Shown here piece by piece: positions 26,220 through 38,200 of a DNA stretch of 64,000 bases. The notes under the pieces were generated by a model. That model was not told the DNA's origin and ran no database searches. It worked only from the letters and a program-made list of their open reading frames with translations. Source of the DNA: Paralichthys olivaceus (Eukaryota > Chordata > Actinopteri > Pleuronectiformes > Paralichthyidae). Within the stretch, counting starts at the first letter, position 1, and each line of letters opens with the position of its first letter. Where the stretch lies: assembly GCF_024713975.1 (NCBI RefSeq), contig NC_091096.1:7822001-7886000 (forward strand). The letters are read 5' to 3'. The position numbers were made by a program, and so were the translations under genes.

Positions 26220-26620
26220 TGTCACCTCCAGCGGAAGCTCCGTGTTATTTGTGCGCTTCACCCCTGGGTGATGTTACAGCAGAGTAATGGGAGCCGAGGC
26301 AGCGCTCAGTAATACTCACGTTCTCCGTTATCTCGGATGGGCACCCACCGCAGCACGACAACCGACCGACCAGCTGGAGCTCGCATAACGGAAATGTGTC
26401 GAGAGGCGTCTAAAGTAACGCGAACCGACGTCGGTGAGCAGCGGCAGGTCGAGAGAGCGAGAGAGAGCTACACGGAAAACAAGAAGGAGAAGAAGAGGAG
26501 GAGGAGGAGGAGGAGGAGGAGAAGAAGAGCGCGCTCTCTCTCATGGTGAGCGCGTGCCACGGCTCGTCCGCACGCGGAGCACAAACAAGGAGGAAAAGAA
26601 GAAAAAAGTTTCAGACACGA
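26220..26620 (-). promoter_or_regulatory. sh2b3: CpG-rich block, likely sh2b3 promoter and first exon
   Basis: CpG is much denser here than in the flanking tens of kilobases. The minus strand carries a good splice donor, GAGAAC|GTGAGTATT, at 26320/26319, which fits the acceptor before the sh2b3 coding exon. I infer a non-coding exon 1 from roughly 26.5-26.6 kb down to 26320. No TATA box is obvious, and the transcription start cannot be fixed. A GGA/TCC repeat (26490-26522) and a 19-base A run (26631-26649) flank it. Confidence 0.55.
26320..26386 (-). other. sh2b3: predicted uORF part in sh2b3 exon 1
   Basis: On the minus strand an ATG at 26386-26384 opens 22 codons that run to the donor without a stop. 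Joined to exon 2 at 12458 the frame continues for 13 more codons and ends at TAA 12420-12418, eleven bases past the A of the sh2b3 ATG. Either acceptor of the CAGCAG pair keeps this frame. Whether it is transcribed depends on the predicted exon 1. Confidence 0.4.
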
Positions 26621-26719
26621 AGTTGACGCGAAAAAAAAAAAAAAAAAAAGTGGCGACTCCTCATTTCCGCTGTCAAGAAAAAAAAAAGAGCCGCGATCCT
26701 CCTGCGTCGAGTTAGAGGA

Positions 26720-29700
26720 AACTCACACACCGCTTCCTGTGGAGGCTTTAACAATAAGAGGGTGACCTGGAGGTTTTCACTCACACACTCTGAGAAGGTT
26801 TTTATTTTTTACATCAGTCAGATCAGGAACACAGTCCCACAGCCACAGATAGAACAAGTGCAGTCTGATGATGTTGTCTTGTTACTACTCTTTCTCTTTG
26901 GGTCTATTATTATATTATGATTTCAAATGTGATCATTTTCTCCATTTATTTATTTGTTATAATGTTTTATGGTTAAAAGGTGTAGCCCTAGAACAGTAGC
27001 TGTGCTTAGTTGAATTTACAGACCACTTATTAATCAAAGTCCACTTTATTGGCAATTCTGCTATGTACAGGACATAGACGGGATTGCAATGGTTTTTCTC
27101 TGATCCCCAGTTTAAACACATAAGTAGACAGAACATATAAGCATGTAACATATTAAGTACTCAAAATAGTACCACAAAGTAAAATACTTAATGGAAAGTA
27201 ATGTAATGTACATCCACAGGATGTATTTACTACATACTGGCAGTTGTGCTATGATGAGCAGTATCAACAGTATCAACAGTTTGATTGATTCCAACAAATC
27301 TGAAAAACCTCTCAATACAATATAGTCCAGTGTTACGCTCCTGTCTAGGGGGTAGGAGCGCAGCATGAGAGTGTAAAAAACTTCGAGATAATTCATTTAC
27401 TATACAAAACAGTGAGACATGATATTAAACTGCAAATGATTATAACTCAGGGTTAGCCCAGGCCAAAGCAACAAACCAAAGAATTAGTTTCATCAAAGAA
27501 AAGTTCTGGTTTAACCTACTGAAATAAACAAATAAACCAAAAGACATTACCTCAACCTCACTCCCTGAAAAATCACAAAGAACAAACCCAGCTCACTCTA
27601 CAGCTCCAGTGCTACTTACTAACAGACAGTGAATGGGACTTATTACAATATATACACAAATACTTTCTAACTGGATCTACAGTTATACAAACCATAACAA
27701 ACCTCTTTTAATCTTGAAAAAATGTTGGCTAACATATATTTTATTTACACATTGTGTCAACAAAAGCTGACTATATGAGCTTCATAGAGATATATATATA
27801 TTATGGCACCAAATATAATATATTGTGCATATTTCCTTTACAACACTGTGTCACACCTTTATGTTGAAATACCAGACAGGAAGTTTCGTGATGTCTGCAG
27901 CAGAGTGCTCACTGGAAGAGTTTGGTATGTGAAAGATGCAGAAACTCTCCAGACTCCACAGACACTGCTGGTTTGATGAGTGTAATCTGTGGATGTCCTA
28001 GAGTGCTCCATCAGTTATTTTTATAGTTTCACATCCGGCATCAGTTCTTTCATAAAGTTTGAATTATAGCCACAATAATTCTTTAAACAGATGCTGCGAA
28101 GGAGAGAAAGAAATGGGTATTAAAGGGAGCACTTCTATAAACTCAAGCTCAAGAGGTTTAGCAGTGTTTGCTGTCAATACACCAAACTGATCTACAGAAC
28201 TGGGAGACGACCTACACTTCATATTTATGTTCTGTATTTGTGATCTTCCTATAGATGATTACTTCACATGGCATAAACCGTCACTGAATCCCAATAGAGA
28301 AATGTTCAGCACAAGATAAAGAGGGAAGCAAACATAGAGGAATAGAACAAACCTGTGATATTTTTGGCCCCTGAGGATCAAAAAGTTTAAAAAAATAACA
28401 TGGGCAATCTGCAAGGCAAGAAATAAACACTATCCTTGAAAAATGTTGTAAATAGGTGCAGCAATGTCTTAAGTGAAGTGACAAAGTGATGCAATTAGTA
28501 GCATCAAAGCATAGCACATGTAATAAATGTATATATGAGTGATATGGTGTAATACAAGCATAACAATGTCTAACAATACGTAAGTTATAAGAAAAGGGAA
28601 AATTAAATCAGTCTCATCAGGTTGGCAAACTTCAGATCAAGTATTTATTCGTCTCTAGAGACTCGAACCAGCTGGTTTCTGTCATCACATCAGATTTATT
28701 TACCTGTCCCAATTATTGATCTCCTTCAACTCACAGGTTTGAGTGCCTAGAATTGACACACAGCGACACCTAGTGAGAGACAGACTGAACAACACCAAGA
28801 ATGTGTGAAGTATTCATGAAGCTCAGCTAATGTCAACACAGGCCATACTGATGACTAAAATCTGTATTCCTCACAATTCACATTATTATAAACTATAAAA
28901 CAAGTAGTGATCATAGAATAATTAACTGCTCACACACTTACATATTAGCACAGTTTATTGAGTGGCTTACAGCAAATGCTTCATTGACAAACACCTTTTC
29001 AGGATAATATATCAGTCACAATGAGTTCAATATTATTGGTTATTTAATGCAATACTCATTCTGTGTGTTATAATATTGAAAATTGATACTAAAATCAAAA
29101 GTTGAGGGAAAATATAATTGTGCATTTAGTTTGCTTCCCTCATTTGGCACTCCTGAATAAAAGATACATATTTTTTATTATTTATGTGTTTAATTAGAAA
29201 TATTCAAAATTCCCTTAAATATTATTGTAAAAGAAACAGTTGTCATCTGTGATTTCAGTAACACATTCCTGGAGTTCATAAAATTGACATTAATGCAACC
29301 ATAATATTTTGGATAATACATGTCAAAAAGGATACCGTTTTAATGTTGCTGCGTTAGAATACACAACCCACACTGTACCGTTTCTTCCCACATTGTTGTT
29401 TCTGCACAAGCACTGTGCATTGATGCCGACTGAAGCAACTGAGCCATTGTCAAAAAATGTGATTGCACCGAGATAAGCTGTTGGCAGCACAAGAACAGAA
29501 TAACAATTGAAAAAGACGAATAGTCAAACCCTCCTATCACTGTGGTCCTATGGTAATGCTTACAAGTGTAGTAACAGAGGTATAAAGATAACATAAGGCA
29601 CGTATAAAAGAAAATGTAAAAGGCTGCATGATTGATATAGAATGCGATCATTTTAAAAAGGCCCATTTTGCAAACTGCTGGTGTTAATTTTCCAACATGG

Positions 29701-31108
29701 AATAGTAAATGTGTTTGTGTCCACACAAAAGACGTTAGATGTTCACATACAGCCCAGGCTTCGGTCATTCAGTAACATTCAGATTAACTAAGATTAATTA
29801 AGTTTTGACAAGTAGCTGGATAAAATTAAGTTTTGATTGTATGACATGAAATTATTAGAGAATTATGAAGACAAGTGTAACGTCGCCCAAGGTCAAAGGA
29901 TAAACAATCTGCTTTTAAGAAGTACAAGAGTCAAAAGAGAACTCAGTGACAAGTGCTCATGACACAACATCATCTGGCCGCTGGCTAACAGGGGCTAAAA
30001 ATAACAGGGTGTGCAACTCTGAGCGAGACATCCAGCTCCCACCTCGGTCCCCGGTGACTGTCGAGAGGATGCTCTGACATTAGCAACCGCGAGGTCTCTG
30101 AGGCGAGAGCTGCCCCAGTGGGAGAAAGGAGGAGAATCTGGACTCGTTTTCCCCACTAACAACACTTCTTATCCTCAGAGCAGCCTCAGTGCTCTGCTAA
30201 AAAGATCTGGGTTTGATGTTGGTTTAAAGTTGCAGGAAACCTAAAATCATGAATTAAGATGCTAATGGATAATTTAGAAGCTATCACCAACTGCTCAAAT
30301 ATTTATCGGGAACTTCTTAAATTTTATCGTCTTAATTTCCTGATTCAAGCACCTTAAGATGTTTACGGTTTCATCATCCACAGTAAATAACCCGGACATC
30401 ACCAGAGACCTGATTTTCTATGCCCCGTGGTTGATATATATCACTATAGCATTAAGATCTACTTTGATTTGTTGTGTCATTAGATTGTTATTTAGGTGAC
30501 CTTTGTTGTTTCAATAGCATATAACCTATTTCCCTTCCATCAGAAAAAGACAAAACTGTGATGAGTTTAGCAGCTACATGTTGTTTTTGGGGTCTTTTTC
30601 AGATGCATGGTATAATAGTTTGTATGTGTAACTACAGCAAAACATTATTTTAGATCGTGTTCCTACCGCTTTAAAGAAAATGGACCCTACAACAATTGCA
30701 CAAGTACATTTAGAAGCTCGATGGGCAGAAAAAGTCTGAATCAGTTTTATCCATTACATGGCCCCAACCCTTTATATCTTGTAAGAAAAAGTCATGTTGT
30801 ACTTGGGAAAAAAGACAATGTGCAAAACTGTAGAAAAAAAAGCCTATTTGGAATTTAAAAGAGTCTTGGACCGTATAGTGGATAGTGTTATTCTTTAAGA
30901 CTGACTGATTCACCTGTGCCAGACAAGATTTGGAATCAATCGGAGATTTTTGTTTTTGTCTTTTTTGATTGGAGTTAAGACTGCATTCTGGAATTAGGTC
31001 CAAGCTTCCTCGCCTTTCTGCTCAGTCCAGAAGGGTGTAACATTTCAGGATGTTCAGGGAGGAATGATCTAATGTGGAAAAATAAATGACCCATTTCATT
31101 CATCATCA
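26720..31108. other. intergenic stretch between sh2b3 and pheta1
   Basis: No gene recognised. It contains AT-rich unique sequence and short ORFs without domains. The segment around 27034-27110 ('aaagtccactttattggcaa', 'atgtacaggacatagac') resembles a widespread fish repeat tail. The last few hundred bases probably include the pheta1 3' UTR, whose end I could not place. Confidence 0.5.
27034..27110. repeat. probable fragment of a common fish interspersed repeat
   Basis: The blocks 'gtccactttattggcaattc' and 'tatgtacaggacatagacgg' are familiar from many teleost loci. The class is not assigned and the limits are approximate. Confidence 0.35.
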
Positions 31109-32008
31109 TTACTGGCTCTGCAGCCACTGCATTCTTAAGTCCTCCACCTCTTTGCCGTACCAGTCATGGAGTTTGGAGAAGCAGACGGTGCCGGGGCAGA
31201 CAGGGCTTTCCAGAGATGCTCCTTTTCTCCTCGGTGGCACTGGTGGAGCCCTCACACCCTCTGCCCCATAGCCGATCACAGTGCTACTCCCAGGGTCTGC
31301 ACAGCCTTCCCAGGCCACACAGGAAGACCCTCCCTCAACAAAGCCATTAGCCAAGGCAACTGGTGGTTTACTCCATGCAACCCCGTTCTCTTTGGAGCAG
31401 CCAGAGACAAGCTGCACCTCATCCTGGCTGCTCTTTTGAGCGGAGAAGGGGACTAACATGGGAGGAGCACTTGATGACGATGATAAAGAGGATGAAGAGG
31501 ATGAAGAAGAAGATGCTCCTGACCTAGACCGCGCAACCTGGTTTCGTCTGGACAGTTTGGGCCTGCCCTGCATGCCTCCGACTGCAGCCCCGACACAGCT
31601 GCCTCCTGCAGCCTCCTGGATCTCCTCCAGCTGCCTCTCCAGCTCTTTCACAACCAGCCTCATGTAGTCAAAGCTGGCCCTGGACAACGCTTTCACCCAT
31701 GACTCCATAGCCACCTGACTGTCAGAAGCCATCTTGTACACGCGAGCTTTGGCACAGTCGAACTTGACGGCGAAGGCGAACTCCTCGGCTGACTCGCACA
31801 GCTCCACGGTGCATCCTTCCAGGACGATGACGCCAATGGGCTCTCGGCTGTCACGCTCCTCAAAGTAGAAGAGCATGTTCCCTTTCAGGACAAACCAGCG
31901 CCGGTGATAAGCCGTGTTGCGCTCGCCCTTTTTGAACAGGAAGCCTGTCTTGTCTGGTGGGGAGTCACAGGTGGCATAGTGTGCCACGCTGCGTTCGTTC
32001 AGCTTCAT
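31109..32008 (-). CDS. pheta1: sesquipedalian-1 (PHETA1 / FAM109A), endosomal PH-domain protein
   Basis: A complete 299-codon reading frame in one exon, as in the human gene. Its product sits on early and recycling endosomes and binds the inositol phosphatases OCRL and INPP5B, helping receptor recycling and endosome-to-Golgi traffic. Residues 1-16 (MKLNERSVAHYA) are the family's invariant start. A PH domain spans about 17-110, with HRRWFVLKGNMLFYFE and the closing Trp 104. A helix likely to coil follows at 112-133. Residues 165-180 are a serine run. The C terminus has the F&H motif used for OCRL binding, CFSKLHDWYGKE at 276-287, with Phe 277 and His 281. Some positions resemble the paralogue PHETA2 (SVAHYA, LHDWYG), but the PH core without an insertion and the sh2b3 neighbour favour PHETA1. 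Human PHETA1 is about 249 residues; the extra length is in the linker. Confidence 0.92.
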   Translation of the reverse strand: MKLNERSVAHYATCDSPPDKTGFLFKKGERNTAYHRRWFVLKGNMLFYFEERDSREPIGVIVLEGCTVELCESAEEFAFAVKFDCAKARVYKMASDSQVAMESWVKALSRASFDYMRLVVKELERQLEEIQEAAGGSCVGAAVGGMQGRPKLSRRNQVARSRSGASSSSSSSSSLSSSSSAPPMLVPFSAQKSSQDEVQLVSGCSKENGVAWSKPPVALANGFVEGGSSCVAWEGCADPGSSTVIGYGAEGVRAPPVPPRRKGASLESPVCPGTVCFSKLHDWYGKEVEDLRMQWLQSQ

Positions 32009-32049
32009 CTTCTCCCCTTCTTCTTTTCCTCAGAGGATTCTTTATTCAC
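32009..32049 (-). other. pheta1: pheta1 5' UTR and splice acceptor
   Basis: On the minus strand 'catattttttag' ends at 32050, followed by 41 bases to the ATG. This is a plausible acceptor, so at least one upstream non-coding exon is expected between here and 34.6 kb. Candidate donors on the minus strand are at 33700/33699 (AACTC|GTAAGTAAA, the best), 34293/34292 (AAAAG|GTAAAT) and near 34229. Confidence 0.5.
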
Positions 32050-32932
32050 CTAAAAAATATGGGAAAGTGAAGAGGTCATCCTGCAGTAAAATGAATTAGA
32101 GCATACTGCAACAGGAGTCTGCAGCTTTTCCTTCCAGTGACTCACTGAACCAGCAGATTTTTCTTATTAATTGTGCTAATCAATGAAAAGAAAAAACTAA
32201 CTGCAGACTGTCCTGCACTCAGTGCTGCATGATGCATATTTTTAGTTTACTAACATGGTGCTATACAGCAATAACAGGGAGTTGAGCTGTTTCTGATGTT
32301 CAGAAATGCTAAGTCTATTTGCTCTGCTCCTAAAATGAGGTCAGAGCAGAGGGTCGGCTGCAAAAAACAAACAAACGAAACCAACCTGACTTGAATCTAC
32401 ATCCTGGTCTCCTCCCAACAAAGCCACCCTGCCAGCCCTCATAGCGTAAACACTGTTCTTACTTTAATTTCACTTGTGAGACAAGTGTGCACACACAACC
32501 TCAATAATTCTGTGAAAATAGTATAGTATAGTATCTTTTTTAAAAACACTGGGAAAAAAACTATTATTTCAATTGTTAACACTAATAAATTGAGTTTTCA
32601 AATTAAATCCACCAAATGTGTTAGCGTGACTTGTTGACTTTACTTTGAACAAACCAAATTCATTTGTGCGTCACTAATAGCGGTCTTCTTTTAAAGTTGG
32701 TAAACATTTTTCTTGTTACACTGTAGTGGAGAGACCAACCCACTGCAAATACAGGTCAACTTCAAAGCCCGACTTATTCAACAGGAAGAAATTGTTATGC
32801 TCTGTAGTCACATGTTCAACTGTAAACTAGGGCTCAGACCTCTGTGAAAACAACAACTAATCCAATTCTAATCTGTTGACAAGAAAGCACTTCAATCCAA
32901 TGGAAATGGTTTAACTTCATCACCGTGTTTAT

Positions 32933-33235
32933 CATTACCTCCACCAAGGGGGTTATGTTTTTGTCTGTGTTATTTATTTGTCTCTCTGTTAGTAAGCAGG
33001 ATTAAAAAACTGATGGATTGATTTCCATTCGTTTTTCTAGGCGGCAGTGGCTGAGGGAGTAGAGCCGTCTTCCCCATCTGTTTGCCGAAGTGTCCTCGGG
33101 CAAGACACTGGGTGAGTGGCAATAAACTGTACTGCAAAGCGCTTTGAGTGGCCATCAAGACTAAAGCTGCTATATAAATACAGACCATTTATCATTTCCA
33201 CGAAACCTGTTGGAAGGATGAGGTGTAGGTATGGG
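32933..33235 (-). repeat. RTE-like retroposon tail, split by a SINE
   Basis: The left part (32933-33027) reads 'acctccaccaagggggttat' to 'gattgatttcca'. The right part (33194-33235) resumes with 'atttccacgaaacctgttgg' and 'aggtatgggt'. Together they are the reverse complement of the retroposon tail at 45140-45490 and 59017-59346. The interruption is the SINE at 33028-33193. Confidence 0.6.
33028..33193 (+). mobile_element. tRNA-derived SINE with LINE-like tail, internally deleted
   Basis: The head 'ggcagtggctgagggagtag' is tRNA-like. The body has 'cgaagtgtcctcgggcaaga', and the tail reads 'aaagcgctttgagtggcc' and 'gctatataaatacagacc', a common teleost SINE tail. The B-box region and part of the body expected between these blocks are missing. 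The 7-base string 'atttcca' flanks it at 33021-33027 and 33194-33200, a likely target-site duplication. Confidence 0.7.
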
Positions 33236-33298
33236 TGATTTCTTTAACATCGTGAAATATATTTTTGGATTTCTCAGAGAATAATAAATTGATGACAG

Positions 33299-33682
33299 TT
33301 TTAAAGGTTCAGTGCGTACAATTTAGTGACATCTAGTGACATCTAGTGGTGAAGATGAATGTTGCCACTGAATACCCATCACCTCTTCCTCCCCCTTCCA
33401 AACATGACAGAGAACCTGTGTTCATTCAGTTGTCATAGAAACTGATCAAAATGTGTTTAGTTTGTCCAGTTTGGACCACTGTAAAAAAAAACATGGCGGC
33501 CTCCGTAGAGGGGACCCTCTCCCGATGTAAATATAAAGTATTTGAATATAAAGAGCCCTTCTAAAATAGTGAAAACAACAATTCATACAGTGTTGATGAA
33601 ACACACCAGTGAAAACATCACTAGGATTAGTTTACATTCAGTTTCTACCAACAGATCCTCTCACCACACTGAACCTTTAAAA
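33299..33682 (+). mobile_element. 384-bp inverted-repeat element (MITE-like)
   Basis: The ends, 33299-33314 and 33667-33682, are perfect 16-bp inverted repeats (TTTTAAAGGTTCAGTG). The interior holds 'gtgacatctagtgg' repeated in part and 'acatggcggcctccgtagag'. A diverged copy lies inverted at 49475-49815. No coding capacity is seen, so it is a non-autonomous element. It ends 17 bases from a strong minus-strand splice donor that may belong to pheta1. Confidence 0.75.
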
Positions 33683-33947
33683 AGAATGTGTTTACTTACG
33701 AGTTCATCTCATGTCCAGCTGCTGTCCACCTCTGTCCTCCCATCACATCTGGAGCTCACCACTCAACATGTCTCCATCTTCTGTTTGGACTGTCAGTCCA
33801 CATGAAGGCTGGAGGAGACAAAACAAACAGCTTTACAGTCTGAGACACGTGAAGCTGACCAGTCAGAGGAGCTGTTTTTAAGTCTTCCACCTCTGTGATG
33901 ATGGCTGACGTGTTTCTTGGGAAGAAATGATTCAGTCTCCTGCAGCT

Positions 33948-33969
33948 CTGTCTGTCTGTCTGTCTGTCT
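33948..33969 (+). repeat. CTGT tetranucleotide repeat
   Basis: About five and a half units of CTGT. Confidence 0.85.
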
Positions 33970-33999
33970 CACATGCTTTTGACCCATCAGCACTTTAGT

Positions 34000-34600
34000 G
34001 GGAACATGTCTGAAACTGCAGCTACAACAGGTTTCAGTTCACACCCGGACAGACGCTGCTCTGCTCGGTCTGGACGCGCTCCGCCGCCCCGCTGAATACA
34101 AATGTGTTTCCAGCGTCAGCATTTTCCCTTCACGACCACAGAGCCGCACACACTCACTGAGCTCAACCCACAAATCACGCTAACGTGACGCTAACGCGAT
34201 GCTAACAAGCTAAGAGTCCATGCTGGTCACCTTCACGCGATGACTCCTCCTCCTGTCAGGCTCATCATCTGCCTGCTTTTTTTGTTATTTACCTTTTATT
34301 TCTCCTTCTCCTTCTTTCTTTTCTTTCTTCCCTTCTTCCCTGTCACGTGGGCATGAAGGCAGGGTCACATGGTTGTGTTGTACGCGGCGAGTTCGACTGG
34401 GCGGGCACACTTCCTTCTGTCGTCCCCGGCAGAGAGGGACGGTCGTCATCCCGAATGTGCGGTGGAGTAAAACAAGCGCACCCGCACTGCGTCGTCCTTG
34501 CCCTGGGAGTACTGGAGTACGTACACAGCTGCTCCCGGCGGCGGCGGGCGGGGACACCTGCACGGACTTTAAACATCATGGAGCCTCTCTGGGTTTATGT
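34000..34600 (-). promoter_or_regulatory. pheta1: CpG-rich block, likely pheta1 promoter
   Basis: CpG-dense sequence with GC-rich tracts and an E-box CACGTG near 34344, lying 2-2.5 kb upstream of the pheta1 ATG. It fits a CpG-island promoter with a first non-coding exon. No coding exon is recognised on the plus strand, so I assign it to pheta1 by position only. Confidence 0.5.
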
Positions 34601-35046
34601 GGTTCATAAGTGACGAGTCTATGTGTGTTATAATTAATATTATTATTAATAATAATAACGATAATCATCATCATCATTATGCTAATTATCATCATCAGTG
34701 ATAATTATCACCATTATCATAAAATTAATAATAACCATCAATGTATAGTGAGTTTCTCAACGTTTACTGGTCTAATAAATGGAAATGTTTTGTTTCTGAA
34801 AGACAAATCTTTTTGCCCTGATGGACAAAGCAAGAAAACTTTCTTTCGAGTGAGATGTGTTGTCTTTTAGCTTCACTGATAAATACATGAACTTTAAAAC
34901 TGACAGAGCCAACTTGTCTCAATAACTAGAAAATGAAATATTTCAGTTATTGTTAAAATCGCTGCCTCGGTCTTTCCATCGTTTATTCTTTAACCTTCGT
35001 GGTTTTTTATCCACCACCTCAGTGACAGTGAGTGAGTGATTTTTAG

Positions 35047-35210
35047 AGAGCTGAAACAAATAATTAATGCGTCAACTATTCTTGTAACTAGTCAGCTATT
35101 TTTGACATGTCGGTCATACTCAGGTTCCTAATATGCTTTTCATTGTCTCAGTTGATAAAACAGAAAAGTTGTCATGAATATAACAGCATGCTGCAACCCT
35201 GTGAAGTTGC
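35047..35210 (+). repeat. copy of the AGGGCTGCAAC family, diverged
   Basis: It opens with 'agagctgaaacaaataatta' and closes with 'gcatgctgcaaccct', which pair imperfectly as the family's inverted ends. The interior is strongly diverged. Confidence 0.4.
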
Positions 35211-38200
35211 AATCCGTCAATTACAAGTCCATCACTAAAACTTTAAACTATGACTTTCTTGACTAACTGTCAGCCTGATGAACACATGACACGAAAGTGC
35301 AGTACTATATTATACGTAGTGACATGTAAGCAAGAGAAACTAATTGGAATAGTTTGTGTCCTATTGAGGAGAAAACCCTAACAATGCATCATGTGATGTA
35401 AGACAATCATGTTTTTTATATGCAGAATGTTGATCTTCAGAGTAACTATGGAAACTGTAACTTTTACCAAAAACAAGATGAGAAAAGTTGCAGAAAATGG
35501 AGCTATGCAAGTAAAGTACAGTTACCTCAAAACTGAGTACATTACATTACATTATATTTCTACTGAAAACTAATTAGTCTCATATCTTTTATAAGAATTT
35601 GTCATTGAAAAATCATAGATGTTTTCTTAAATATTTCATATATTATGATGTGTACATGTTTTGTTACAGGGGCTTTTACATCACATTATATATTAAGAGT
35701 ACATTGACTCACTGTCAATACACATAAATTTAATGAATCAGTTATTGTATTGGTTATATTTCAATTGTACTTACCACTATACCACACTTCTTCTGTTGGT
35801 TTATTCTGCTTTGGAAACATTTCACTTTCAAAGAATGTACCATTGCACATATGAATTCAATGCAGCAAAGACTGCAGATTTTTCCAGTTCATGGATTTAA
35901 ACTTGTTCCAGTCTGAAGACGACCTCTCTTTCAGTCACCACTGCTCTGTTCCTGTGACCACATCCTCCATCTGAACCACTGGCTGTGGCTGATGTTGATG
36001 CTGATGTTATAGCGCGTGCGACTATGACAAACCACTGAATTCATTAGACTATATTCTGGAGACAGCCAGAGCCCTAACACCACCAGCCTGCTATCTTACC
36101 ACATCTAATCTCCAATTAACTGATGTAGCTGCTGATGCCATTTAATGTATTTTTCTCTCTGAAAGGTTTGCACCCACTGCCTTTTTGCTAACGGTGATTA
36201 TGTGCGATGCGCTCGCAGTCAGATTCATTTCCTCTATTTCACTCCCAGCTCACAGAGTCTTGACATTATGAAGGATTAATTTGCAAGAGCACAGTTTATA
36301 ACAGAAAATGCAGACATAAAATCAACATCCTGGATACTTGAAATTTTTGCCCAGTCCATAAAATACACACAAACACACCAACATTGAGTGCAAAGTGTTT
36401 ACTTTTCACAAATATTTTCCAACAGTTTGTGGACATACAACAAAATATTACCGATTGCGTTTTGAGACATCCCAATCATCTTTAAAACAGATTCTTGATT
36501 GATGCAGGATTTGGTCATGAGTTCAGTGTCTGTGTCCAGTGAGAACTAAGAAGTGGAGTTTAAAGATGGTGGTGCCTCCAGTCTGAATGTGTGGAAAAAG
36601 TATATGTATCGACAAAATGCTTATATATTTATATAAATATATGATTTTCATTTTGTTCTTGTAAAGCACTATGTAATATCTGGTTTTGATTAGTGCTGCA
36701 TGAGAGAACTAATATTTCATTGTAAATACTTCACTGGCCTAAGCAGCACGGTAATACCTAGGAAATGTATCAGGATTACACAGACTGCAGAATTAACCTG
36801 ATGAACATCATATAAGGAGATGAGGGGGGGTTACTTCTAAACTCTTTATTACTGGGAGCAGAGCTCCGTGCATGTTGCACCGACCGACAGACAGCCTCTT
36901 CACAGAAATGCATAGAAAAACACAGTAATGGCAGTAAAAAGTGAAGAGTCAGTCATGCATTCATTCATTGTCATGCCTCCTGTCTGATAAAGCACAACTA
37001 GGTATTTGGTTTATGCAGTTTCTCTTCTCCACCCAAATTTTTTTTTCTCATTCTGTTCCTCGACATGATAATACTGAAGCACTTGTTTTCCATCCATACA
37101 AATACCATCCTGTGGGTATATATAAATAACTTATCCTGCTCTGCCATTCTGAAAAAAAATACACGTACCGCTAGGGAATGTGAGCTTTCGTTAAAATACC
37201 TTTCAGTCATCCAACACATTATCAAAAATATCATCTCTTTAAATGTTAAAGTCTCTGTAGAAAAATGTCTGAAATATATAAATATCAAACATGTCCATGT
37301 GTATTTGTATACAAAGAAAATTTGATGCAAATTATTACTTCTTCAAGGGTCCTTTAAAGCTGTAACTATACCACACTGTACTGTACATCTGCATGTTACT
37401 TTGGGATATAAACATAGCGTGCATGGCATCAACTGAGCACAGATAGATGTAATGAACACAATGTCTGGACACAGATCAGTGACCACGTCATCATTCATTT
37501 CAAACCATTCGTCTTTCCAAAATACACAGTGATTGTGCATATGGCACATACTGACATAGTATTACTTTCTTCTTATCTGCAGACGGCCAGGCCGACATGT
37601 CAGGCTCACCTTGAATGGAGCTATTGATATCCTTCTGAGTATGCACAGAGAAAAAGCCTGTGTAGAAATGAATCACATACTAGCATCATTTGATCCAATC
37701 TTCTACCTCTTCATCTGAACTCGCCTGTTCACTTTTGATGATAGGGGTTTCAGCAGTTTTCTAATCTCTAATTCAACAATTTATAAGTAACAAAAATATC
37801 ACCTCCACAGCTATAAATTCATCTGTCTGTATGTTGTTACATACTGTGACTGCCCTCGCTCTCTCTTCTGTGGCAGTAACATGTGCCTGGTGGCTTTAGT
37901 GCTCAAGAACTATGAATTTGTCCAGAGGATCTTGTCTCCTGTTGATTGAGAGCCATTAGAAAAGGTTGATGCCTGGCCTCGGCACCGGCTCCTCCCTGGT
38001 TGATCATCCCTTCCACTTGTACCTCAAGTATCGCAATGGGCCCTGCAGGAAAATGGGAGACGCATTAGTATGAAAATCTGACTGTACAGAGGAGAGTCAC
38101 TTAAAGTAGTCACAGCACCTAGCTTGTCTTTTTCACGCAGCAAAATGAAAATATACCAAGGTATCATTCCCCACGCTCAACCACCCAGACACATACACAA

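Larger units (their letters stand above)
12459..26319 (-). other. sh2b3: predicted intron 1 of sh2b3
   Basis: About 13.9 kb between the predicted non-coding exon and the first coding exon. I see microsatellites, a purine minisatellite, dispersed repeat fragments and no convincing coding gene on either strand. A weak exon-like segment on the plus strand at 23992-24059 is discussed among the findings. Confidence 0.55.

Noticed and set aside
26337..26715. Arg- and Gly-rich plus-strand ORFs in the CpG block.
   Set aside because: They arise from the GGA repeat and A run; the splice signals support a minus-strand non-coding exon instead.
30000..31108. Polyadenylation site of pheta1.
   Set aside because: AATAAA at about 31080 is on the plus strand; no clear minus-strand signal could be chosen by eye.
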